A stretch of DNA of 64,000 nt from NCBI RefSeq assembly GCF_005930355.1, contig NZ_VDBO01000003.1, positions 1 through 64,000 of the forward strand, in the 5' to 3' direction. Shown here piece after piece: positions 20,150-30,000 of this stretch; the first letter of the stretch is position 1; each line of letters starts with the position of its first letter. Position numbers and translations under genes: made by a program. The DNA is from Paenibacillus sinopodophylli. GTDB lineage: Bacteria; Bacillota; Bacilli; Paenibacillales; Paenibacillaceae. The notes under the pieces were generated by a model, which saw nothing but the letters and a program-made list of their open reading frames with translations, ran no database searches and was not told where the DNA came from.

Positions 20150-22150
20150 TTAGCCCATCTCGGCGCGCAGCTCAAGCAGCGCATCCCGCAGCTCTGCCGC
20201 TCGTTCGAATTGCAAATTTTTCGCTGCATCCTTCATTTCCTTTTCCAGCCTGTCAAGAAGCGCCAGACGTTCCTTCTTATTCATCTTGCCCGCTCCAGCT
20301 CCGGTTAAGTAATCGGCCTTCTGCTCCGCCACCTTCGTCGCTTCAATAACGTCATGCACCTTCTTGCGTATCGTCGTCGGCGTAACGCCATGCTTCTCAT
20401 TGTAAGCAAGCTGTATAGTACGACGGCGCTCAGTTTCTTTGAGCGCGCGATCCATAGAGTCCGTTATTTTATCGCCGTACATGATTACGCGGCCTTCACT
20501 ATTCCGTGCTGCGCGTCCAATCGTCTGAATAAGCGCGCGATCCGAGCGAAGGAAGCCTTCCTTATCCGCATCTAGAATCGTAACCAGTGAAACCTCTGGC
20601 AAATCTAAACCCTCACGAAGCAGGTTAATCCCAATTAGGACATGAAACACACCAAGCCGAAGATCCCGCAGAATAGCAAGCCGCTCCAACGTCTTAATAT
20701 CGGAATGGAGATATCTAACCTTTATGCCTATCTCCTTCATATAATCAGTTAAGTCCTCGGACATCTTCTTCGTTAGCGTTGTAACAAGAACACGTTCATC
20801 CTTCGCAATCCGATCACGGATCTCATTCAGGAGATCATCAATTTGTCCTTTTGTTGGACGAACCTCGATGATCGGATCAATAAGACCAGTAGGGCGAATG
20901 ATTTGCTCAATCATTTTATCTGTATGTTCAATTTCATATGGTCCTGGGGTCGCAGAAACATAAACCAGCTGCTTCGCCTTTGCTTCAAACTCTTCAAAGC
21001 GAAGAGGTCGGTTGTCCATTGCTGACGGCAGCCTGAAACCATGATTGACCAGCATCTCTTTGCGGGCACGGTCACCATTGTACATCGCCCGAATTTGTGG
21101 CAGCGATACATGCGACTCATCAATAACAATAACCATGTCATCCGGGAAGTAATCCAACAATGTATAAGGCGTAGCACCACGCTCCCTAAAGGTCAGCGGG
21201 CCCGAGTAATTCTCGATGCCCGAGCAGAAGCCCATTTCTGCCATCATTTCAAGATCGTAGCGTGTACGCTGCTCCAATCTTTGTGCTTCAAGCAGCTTGC
21301 CTCCTTCACGCAGCTCAGCAAGACGCTCCTCAAGCTCCCTCTCGATATTAACGAGCGCAACCTTCATCGTCTCCTCCTGCGTAACGAAGTGAGAGGCGGG
21401 GAAAATGGCAATATGATCGCGTTCGCCGATAATTTCACCCGTAAGCACATCAATTTCTGAGATTCGCTCAATCTCATCCCCGAACAATTCTACGCGAATA
21501 GCCCGCTCATTATTGGCAACCGGAAAGATCTCAACAATATCGCCGCGGACACGGAACGTCCCCCTTGTAAAACTAATATCATTGCGCTGATACTGGATGT
21601 CTACCAGCTTGTGCAGAATGGTATCGCGTGACTTTTCCATTCCCACTCGGAGCGAGAATACTAAGCCTCCATATTCATTAGGCGAGCCGAGACCATAAAT
21701 ACAAGACACGCTTGCAACAATAATGACGTCCCGACGCTCGAATAAAGCCGACGTCGCGGAGTGCCGCAGCTTATCAATCTCATCATTTATGCTAGAATCC
21801 TTCTCAATGAACGTATCCGATGAGGGGATATAAGCTTCAGGCTGATAATAATCGTAATAACTCACGAAATACTCTACTGCATTGTCAGGGAAGAAGCTCT
21901 TAAACTCGCTGCATAACTGGGCTGCAAGTGTCTTATTATGTGCAATGACCAGCGTAGGCCGGTTTAGCTTCTCCACCATATTCGCAATGGTGTATGTCTT
22001 GCCTGTTCCCGTAGCGCCGAGCAGCGTTTGATGCCTCTTACCGGCGTTAATACCCTCTAGCAGCTGCTCAATCGCTTTGGGCTGGTCACCCTGCGGCGTA
22101 TATTCCGACTTTAGTTCAAACAGCTTCGTTCCTTTTACAAGCTCGCTCAT
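20150..22150 (-). CDS. uvrB: Excinuclease ABC subunit B
   Basis: Damage-verification helicase-like subunit that loads UvrC in nucleotide excision repair. The 666-aa protein shows [17 protein letters not shown], Walker A GATGTGKT, the beta-hairpin region [24 protein letters not shown] and the C-terminal UvrC-binding UVR coiled coil ([22 protein letters not shown]). I use the ATG at 22150 (MSELVKG): GAGGTGG lies nine bases upstream, while the frame extends nine codons further without a ribosome site. First gene of uvrB-uvrA behind a promoter overlapped by a LexA-like box. Confidence 0.97.
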   Translation of the reverse strand: MSELVKGTKLFELKSEYTPQGDQPKAIEQLLEGINAGKRHQTLLGATGTGKTYTIANMVEKLNRPTLVIAHNKTLAAQLCSEFKSFFPDNAVEYFVSYYDYYQPEAYIPSSDTFIEKDSSINDEIDKLRHSATSALFERRDVIIVASVSCIYGLGSPNEYGGLVFSLRVGMEKSRDTILHKLVDIQYQRNDISFTRGTFRVRGDIVEIFPVANNERAIRVELFGDEIERISEIDVLTGEIIGERDHIAIFPASHFVTQEETMKVALVNIERELEERLAELREGGKLLEAQRLEQRTRYDLEMMAEMGFCSGIENYSGPLTFRERGATPYTLLDYFPDDMVIVIDESHVSLPQIRAMYNGDRARKEMLVNHGFRLPSAMDNRPLRFEEFEAKAKQLVYVSATPGPYEIEHTDKMIEQIIRPTGLIDPIIEVRPTKGQIDDLLNEIRDRIAKDERVLVTTLTKKMSEDLTDYMKEIGIKVRYLHSDIKTLERLAILRDLRLGVFHVLIGINLLREGLDLPEVSLVTILDADKEGFLRSDRALIQTIGRAARNSEGRVIMYGDKITDSMDRALKETERRRTIQLAYNEKHGVTPTTIRKKVHDVIEATKVAEQKADYLTGAGAGKMNKKERLALLDRLEKEMKDAAKNLQFERAAELRDALLELRAEMG

Positions 22151-22241
22151 GCCACGAATCCACCTCATCATTCCCAAGTGCTATTGTTATATCAGTATGG
22201 ACAATTATATGAATTTCATTTCATTTAAGTTTACAAAATAA

Positions 22242-22288
22242 GAATGTTTGTTCCCGTTTATTATACCTTTATCTTTTAAACGACGCAA
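22242..22288 (-). promoter_or_regulatory. uvrB promoter with LexA-like operator
   Basis: On the minus strand TTGCGT (22283-22288), a 17-base spacer and TATAAT (22260-22265) form a sigma-A promoter. Just downstream is GAACAAACATTC (22242-22253), matching the Gram-positive SOS box GAAC-N4-GTTC at all but one position. uvrB-uvrA is a classical SOS operon in Bacillus, so LexA repression is likely. Confidence 0.7.
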
Positions 22289-22357
22289 TGCACTGGGTTC
22301 AAAAAAAATACGCACAGCTCGGTCTGAAATTGACCTTCACTGTCGTATTGTCTCTAA

Positions 22358-22388
22358 GGAACGGCACTCCCCTTTAGGAGAACCGTTC
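22358..22388. terminator. Hairpin overlapping the stop codon of the response regulator
   Basis: GGAACGG-CACTCC (about 22358-22370) pairs with GGAG-AACCGTTC (22377-22388). The TAA of the minus-strand gene at 22374-22376 is in the loop. The T-rich tail (TTCTTTTCC) lies on the plus strand, so as a minus-strand terminator it is imperfect. Confidence 0.4.
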
Positions 22389-23540
22389 TTTTCCTATTCT
22401 TATGTCCAGCCACTGATTATACCAGCCACTAAGCTGTTCCATTACAGGCAAGCCTAGTTCTGTCTCAAGCGTTTGTACCATTTGCCCATAATGTGCCGTA
22501 ATCTTATCGTAATAACCCAGCTCATCATAGAGCTTCATAACAATCAAAGCTTCCGCTTCATTATATGGATCGACGATATGGATTCTTTCGAATAACTGCA
22601 ATGCTTCTGGATGCTGCTCCGCATGTTGGAAATAATACTTAGCAAGATATCTTGCATGACTCAGCCAAATCTGGCGAAGCCGTTCCCTCTCATGCTCCGC
22701 CCATACATAACCGTGGTCCTGCAAGTAATCGCCTTCATAATCCCCCAGCAGTTGAAGCAGCTTGTCCTTTCGCAGCTCTAACGGCACCGTTAACTTGTCC
22801 AGCTCCTGCTCCCATTTCTCCGTATCCAGCACAACTTGTCCCATATCGAGAATATAGCCTTCCTGAATACTGGAGTTCTGTATAACGAGATCCATGCCCA
22901 TCTTCTGCAGACACTGCCGAATTTGATAAATCGACGTATAGAGCTGGGTCATTGCCCGTTTCAAATCCATCTCAGGAAAGAACACCTCAAGCAACGTAGA
23001 CTTATGAACAAGCTGCTTCCGATGGTGTAGCAAATAAAGAAACAGCTCCTGTGCTTTGGCGGTTCGCCATTTCGGTATCTCAGGTGAATTTCCAAGTGAT
23101 TGAAAGCGAAGCGTTTTGAAGCAATAAATCTTCTGAGACCGATCCACTGCCACAAACGGTTTGATCTGCCCCGATCGGCGCCTTATTAGGCGTTCAACTG
23201 TCTTCTGAATGCGAGATTTCTGCAGTGGTTTGAGGACATAATCGACGGCATTCAGCTCGAATGCCCTGATCGCATATTCATCATGCGCCGTCACAAATAC
23301 AATGTCTGCGTCAGGACAGACTTCTTGGATCATTTCTGCTGCTTGAAGACCTGATATTTCCGGCATATGAATATCGAGGAATACAACTTCCGGCTGCAGT
23401 ACCGCTGCCTGCTCTACAGCCAGCAATGGATTCTGAAAGCTGTCGATTGCTGTCAGCTCCATCGCATCGCTTAGCATACGTTCCAACTGAACCAGAGCTA
23501 GCCTTTCATCATCTATTAAAAGCACTTTCAATCGCTTCAC
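22374..23540 (-). CDS. Response regulator: receiver plus BTAD/SARP-type output
   Basis: Transcriptional regulator. The receiver domain (residues 1-122) has the acidic pocket DDE (10-12), phospho-acceptor Asp56 in FLDIHMPE, Thr84 and Lys104 in YVLKPL. The C-terminal part carries an OmpR-like winged helix (about 150-225, HHRKQLVHKSTLLEVFFPE) and a BTAD helical domain (about 245-380, with YEGDYLQDHGYVWAEHERERLRQIW). Such receiver-BTAD proteins are frequent in Paenibacillaceae. No histidine kinase lies nearby, so it is an orphan here. A sigma-D-type promoter at 23603-23630 suggests flagellar-regulon expression. It is divergent from the giant LPXTG gene, a plausible but untested target. Confidence 0.88.
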   Translation of the reverse strand: MKRLKVLLIDDERLALVQLERMLSDAMELTAIDSFQNPLLAVEQAAVLQPEVVFLDIHMPEISGLQAAEMIQEVCPDADIVFVTAHDEYAIRAFELNAVDYVLKPLQKSRIQKTVERLIRRRSGQIKPFVAVDRSQKIYCFKTLRFQSLGNSPEIPKWRTAKAQELFLYLLHHRKQLVHKSTLLEVFFPEMDLKRAMTQLYTSIYQIRQCLQKMGMDLVIQNSSIQEGYILDMGQVVLDTEKWEQELDKLTVPLELRKDKLLQLLGDYEGDYLQDHGYVWAEHERERLRQIWLSHARYLAKYYFQHAEQHPEALQLFERIHIVDPYNEAEALIVMKLYDELGYYDKITAHYGQMVQTLETELGLPVMEQLSGWYNQWLDIRIGKERFS

Positions 23541-24069
23541 TCCTATTGTTAATCTAAACCCTTCCTAGTTAGTACTGCATCTAATCATTGCTTTCTTTTA
23601 GTATATCGGCATATGCCTGATGTTCATTTATGCTTCTTCAAATATATAACCTATCCGATAGGACGAAATTGTTCAGAAATTGTACAGATATAGTCTGTAT
23701 AGTGAATCATGATGCAGATAAAGTCGTGACTTGACGAAACGTGACGGTATAAGGCGTTATCTGTTCCCTTTTTCTGTGGCCACATTACTTCTCAGGATTC
23801 GAGCAGCTTGCTAAATTAGTCAGCATGGGTGAATCGTGCCAAATGTATTCTATCAGGCATTAATTGCCATGGAGATTAGTGAACCAGCTTCTATAATTCT
23901 GACATTTCACAAGTACCTGTCGATTACTTCCTAGACTTTTAACTTCTACGCAAGCAGGCTGACTTTATTAAGGAGGCTGATATCGGCTACTTCTCGTTTA
24001 CCTGGAATAATGCGTCATTCTGCCACATGCAAAAGTATTAACAGACCGAAAGGAAGGAAGAAAGAAACC
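23541..24069. other. Divergent intergenic region before the LPXTG gene
   Basis: About 530 bases between the response regulator (minus) and the surface protein (plus). I see a sigma-D-type promoter for the regulator (23603-23630) and an imperfect palindrome ACAGATATAGTCTGT near 23685. No convincing plus-strand promoter pair or known riboswitch was found. The length leaves room for complex control. Confidence 0.5.
23603..23630 (-). promoter_or_regulatory. Sigma-D (flagellar) type promoter for the response regulator
   Basis: The minus strand reads TAAA (23627-23630), 16 bases, GCCGATAT (23603-23610). This equals the Bacillus sigma-D consensus TAAA-N14-16-GCCGATAT at every defined position. It lies 63 bases before the ATG at 23540. 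Confidence 0.7.
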
Positions 24070-27000
24070 ATGCTATTTCAGAACATGCGGAAAGGTCGTA
24101 CTCTCCCCCTTGTCATTCTGTTCGCCTTGCTGTTGCAAACAGCGCTGCTTCCCTTAGCAACTCCAGTGCAGGCGAGCACGCCAATTGACGGACTTACGAT
24201 CATAAAAACCGCGGATAAGACAAATGTAAACGTGAATGATGAATTCAGTTACTTCATTAACGTAGCGCTTGCCAGCACTGTAGCCTTAGCAAAGGATTTG
24301 AGGATCGAGGACGTTGTTCCCGCTCCCTTTATCATTCAAGGCGTAACAGGCGCTGGAGCAACCGGAAACACCGTAAGCATTAACCGTCAAATGAGTCCCG
24401 GAGATTCGCTGGAAATTGAAATTAAGGTCAAGGTAGGCAACACGTACACCAACTCCCTTGTCACCAAGACTAACACTGCGACCGCTACGGAAATTTCAAA
24501 CGGAAACGTGAGCTCAAGCAACGTTAATGTCAGCATCGCTGCGGATGCTACGCCAGCTCCTACCGCTCCGCCAACAGCAACACCAACTCCGACACAGTCT
24601 ACCTATGACAAGTGGGCAGCCTTCAAAACTCAGGAATCCGGGTTTACAGGCACTGTCCTCAATGTAGGCGGAGACATCAGCTATAAAGTCGGTATTAAAT
24701 CGGTACAGAAGAGTAACACGCTTCCCGCCGGCGCACTTAAAAACATTACCTTGGTAGATACTTACCCGGCAAATGCAACCGTGACGCTTGCAGATATTCA
24801 ACATTCAGCAGGTCCTAACGTTACTCCTGTAATCAATACGACTAATCGTACCATTACCTGGTCCAATTTCGATTTGGCATCTGGGCAATCATTTGAGGCT
24901 CTTGTCACACTCAAATTCTCAGATTCACTCGGTTGGCTTGGACCCATTAATCAAACAAACCAAGTAGACATTACTCAATACACCATAGAAGGACCACCCG
25001 AAACTGAGGTGACCCTTGAGCATGCAGAGGTTATTACCAAGTTCGGTCGACCAGTATCAGGTGGAGGCGCGATCAATAAAAACCGTACTTTCGACTATCG
25101 TTGGCACGGACAAGAACAAACCTATACCATTGGCGGTATTACGAATACGGCAACTGGCGTGAACTCGGAGCTGCGGAATCTGGTTCTTACAGACACGCTT
25201 CCAACTGAGCTTACGTACACGCAGCTGAAAATGCCTAACCGTCAGTGGACATCCTTTACTTATGTACTGAAAAATGGCGGCTCAAACACATTTACTCCAA
25301 ACAGCAATGGCAATGCCATAGAGAAAGCAGCAACAGGCAGTAACCTATCCATTGGTCCTGCAGGCAATATCATAGTGCCAGTCGGCGATTCATTAGTGAG
25401 TGTTTCTTGGACATTTGCATCGTTGCCGATTAACCAAACGATCGGCGGCATTGAAATCAAAGGTTCGGTCTTGGACACAGCTACAGGTCCTAGATCAAGC
25501 GAAAATGCAGCCTGCGGTACGGTTACTCCAAATGCAGACCCTAATGTTGAGCAAGGAGATACCATTAAGAACTGTGCTGTCATAACTTATGACGCTTTGA
25601 CTGAGACATCACCAGGTGCCTGGGGATATGCTCCCAAAACACCCGGAAAAGCAGTAGCGAATTTCCTGATTAACGAGCCTAAGCCTTGGCTTAACGCTTG
25701 GAAGGATAGTCAGCCGAACAATGCGTTCTACGGTCCTTTAAGCACTGTTCCATTTACGATCCACATTCGAAATAAAGTAGATGCAACTGGACCTTGGGTA
25801 AACCCAGTCATTTACGACCTACTGCCTCAGGACTTCAATTATTATACGAATCCGAAGCAGCTTGATTTGCAGACGGCGCTCGCTGAATCATTTACGATTA
25901 CCGGTTTGCCATCTGGCGCTGTAGCTCCAGAACTAGAAATTCTGCCCGACTTGAACGGCAAAACACTTGTGAAATGGTCATGGCCTTCAGGCATCTCTCT
26001 TGATCCGGGTACTCAGCTAAACATTACTTACAATGGTCAAATCCGCGCAGGTGCTCTAGCGACAGGCGGAGCTGTTATCTACGTCAACAATCTGTATGCA
26101 GCTCCGGCTGACCCGACTACGCAATTCTGGCATGATCAAAACAGCAATCCTTTTGACCCTTCCGATTTCCCAGGCTGGGCTGCTGACAACGCAGGACGCT
26201 CAGAAACAGCACTTGGATTTGAAATACCCCCTACTGGTCCTGATGTGCGCTACTATGTCAATGCCAGTGCGCCAGTAGTTGTCAGTTCAGCTGCTGTCGT
26301 CAAATCAACAAAGTGGAACAAAGGGGATCTCGCTCCCGTATTCGATGCAGCTAATTCAGGCGGATATAGCGGCCCACCTTCTATTTCATTCACTCCATTT
26401 GATAGAGTTGAAGGAGATTCTGAATACACAGAATTCCCAAGATTCAGTTCTACTTATGAGGGTGGCTCTGCCGATTACAAGCTTGTTATTCAGAATAGCG
26501 GGAATACCCGATTATCCAAGATTGACGCAATCGATATCCTGCCATTTATCGGCGATCAATCTGTACTAGGAAACACAGCTCGTGGTTCCGAATGGCGTCC
26601 AAATCTTGCTTCAACCCCTATTTCAGGAACTGGTAAAACATTTACTTATGTCCCTGAGGGTGGCGGCCCAAGCAAAACGATCACTTATGACTTGAACGTC
26701 TATTACAGTCTTTCAGCTGACAAAGGCACTATCGTCAACTTTTCAAATGCGGTAGGCAGCAAAAACGGCTGGATTAATCAAGCAAGCTTCACAAGTGATG
26801 ACCTAACAGATATTCAATCGCTATACTTTGAGTTCAAAAACATCAAAGGCAGTGATGGCAGCAATGATCTGGCTCCTGGCGACTATATCGTTCTTGGCTG
26901 GGACATGAATGCACCAGTAGGAACAGAAACAGGTAAAGTTGCTTGGAACTCCTTCGCGATTCAAGCAACCAGCGCAGCCAGTGGCAGAACGATGCTACCA

Positions 27001-30000
27001 GCAGAGCCAAACAAAGTAGGTTTCTTAGTTCACCCTACTAATCAACATGTGCCTCTTGGCGAGATCGGAAACTTTGTCTGGTTTGATAGTAACCGCAACG
27101 GCATTCAGGATGAGGAGTATCCTGGCGACAGCGGACAAGGCGCAGGCATTAACGGTATTCAAGTTAATCTTTATAAAGACGGAGGAACGACTCCGTATAA
27201 AGAAACCATTACCGGCTATCATCAAAACGGAAGCCCAGGCTACTATTTGTTCCAAGGTCTTCCTACCGGTCAATATGAAGTAGAGTTTGTTCTTCCGGAG
27301 AGATATTCTCCGACAACGGCTAACACGCCAGGAGCAGATCCTACACATGTAGATAATACGGATTCCAACAAGGTCACTAAGCTTGCCACTATCGGCACGT
27401 ACACGCCATATCGTACGGACAGTATCACTATTGATGTTCTGACAGCAGATAAGATCAAGAACTTTACAATTGATCTAGGTCTTGTTGAGGGTGGTTCGGG
27501 AGTTCCTTCGTTCCCTTCAGCTGAATTTGTCAAATCGATTACAAACGTAGCTAAAGGATCTTCAACTGATGCGCCAAGCATTAGCCACGTTGTTGTAGGC
27601 AATGAGGTCCAATACGAAATCGAATTTACGAACACTTCAACAGTAACCCTGCACAACATCAAAATATCGGATACGCTTGATCGCAATCAAGCAGGATTTG
27701 CTTTCAATAGTCTGACGTATGACGGCTCTGCCATTCCAATTAACGGCAATAGCCATTCACGTTCTGATATTATTTCAAGCATTAGCAATTCAGGAACCGA
27801 GCCTTATATCGTTATTAAGAAGTTAGCTCCGAATAAGAAGATTGTACTTACAGGCACTTATTCTGTTACCTCTGATGATTTCGATTTGAGCGAGCTCGAT
27901 AATAAGGCTACCGTTTATTACAATGAGTCCGAAGATCCTCTGGAGGATACAGCAAGTATTCCTACAGCAGGGGTCGAAGTTGTCAAAACAAGCAGCAGAA
28001 CCTCCGCATCGAGCGCTGATGCTGGTGATTGGATCGATTATCTCGTAACCGTCTCGAACACAGGCAGCAGCACCTTGACGAATATCGTCATAACCGATAC
28101 GAAGGTTACAGGAATTCCAAACATTCCATCTCTAGAAGCTGGAAAGTCGATTGAAATTACCTATCCGTATCAATTAACAAGCACGGACGTCAGCGGTGCT
28201 ACTATCGTTAATACAGTCAATGCAGATCCCGCGGAGACTCCTCCGGTTTCGGATACGCACATCATCACAGTTACAACTGATCCGCGAGGCTCTATTGGCG
28301 ACTATGTTTGGTTTGACCTTAACGAAAATGGCATTCAAGACGCAAGTGAAAATGGCCTTAACGGCATTACTGTAAAATTGCTTGATGATAACAAAAATGT
28401 AATTGCTACAACACTTACTCGCGACAAAGATGGAAAAGCAGGACATTATTCGTTTAAAGGCTTGCCTTTTGCTACCTATTATGTTCAGTTTATTGTACCT
28501 GGTGATTATGATGTCACTGCACCGAATAAAGGTACATCCAGCACTGATTCCAATGCCATTGATGCATCGGGTGTAACGGACGCTATTGTGCTTACAGCAC
28601 TTGCTCCTGATGACCTTACCATTGATCTTGGATTATATCCTCGCGGCGAAATCGGCAATTATGTATGGCTAGATCGCAATCGGGACGGTGTTCAAAACGA
28701 GCAAGAAAAGGATGGCATTAACGGCATTGTCGTGAAGCTGTTCAAGGATAACGTAAATGGTACAGAAATTGCTACAACGACAACAGCGAATGATAGCAGC
28801 GGCAAGCCTGGCTACTACCTATTCGACCATCTGCTGTCTGGCAACTATTTCGTGCAATTCGTGATTCCTAATGATTACAACAAGACTGTCGAAGGCTCTG
28901 TTCCAGGTTCAGGTACAGATTCTAACGTAACAGACAACAACGGCATTACACAGCAAATTGTTATCGGAGAAGCAACTCGCTGGGTTGATCACACGATTGA
29001 CTTGGGGTTAGTTGGCAAAGGCAGCATCGGTAACTATGTATGGGTGGACCGTAATGACAACGGCAAGCAGGACGAAGAAGAAAAAGACGGTGTCAACGGC
29101 ATTAAAGTAAACCTATACGATAACAATAAAATCCTTCTCGAAGAAACGGTGACTGGAAACGACTCTAGCGGCAACCCTGGTTATTATTTATTCGAGCATC
29201 TGGTCGGCGGAGATTACTATGTCGAATTTGAAGTGCCAAGCATCTTCGGTCTTGCAAAAGCGGCTGCTGCAGGCACTACAACGGCAACAGACTCCAACCC
29301 AACTGTCAACGGAATGACACAGGTCATCCAGATTGGAGCGACGGCTCCTGCTGGCTGGAGCGACATGACGATTGATTTAGGTCTTGTCGGCAAAGGCAGC
29401 ATAGGTGATTATGTATGGCATGACCGCAATCGTGACGGTATTCAGAACGAAAAGGATTCAGACGGTATCAATGGCGTTGTAGTCAAGCTTTACAAAGGCT
29501 CCGCTACCGGAACTCCGGTCGCACAAACGACTACCGCCAACGATTCAAGCGGCAAGCCTGGCTACTATAAGTTTACTGAGCTGCTTGAAGGCGACTATTA
29601 TGTCCAATTCGTTCTGCCAGTAGATTATGAAAAAACAGCAGCAGAACGCGGTGGCAACAATGGTACGGATTCTAATAGTACGAACAACACCCACACCACT
29701 GCAAAAATCGAAATCGGTGAAGCAGCTGGTTGGATTGATCCAACGATCGATTTGGGTCTAATTGCTAAAGGTGAAATTGGCAATTATGTATGGCTTGATC
29801 GCAATCGTGACGGCGTACAAAACGAAAACGACGCACAAGGCATTAACGGCATCACTGTTAAGCTCTACAAGGATACGGTAACTGGTACACCATATGAAGA
29901 GACAACAACGTATACTGGACCAGACGGCAAACCGGGTTATTATTTGTTTGATAACCTGCGCGAAGGCGACTATTTCGTACAGTTCATCTATCCTACAGAT

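Noticed and set aside
23984..23993. Second GCCGATAT on the minus strand near 23986
   Set aside because: The only TAAA is nine bases away, too close for a sigma-D -35, and it lies far from any minus-strand start codon.
23541..24069. Possible c-di-GMP riboswitch before the LPXTG gene
   Set aside because: The GEMM-I conserved core and tetraloop-receptor pairing could not be found; only scattered similar short words.
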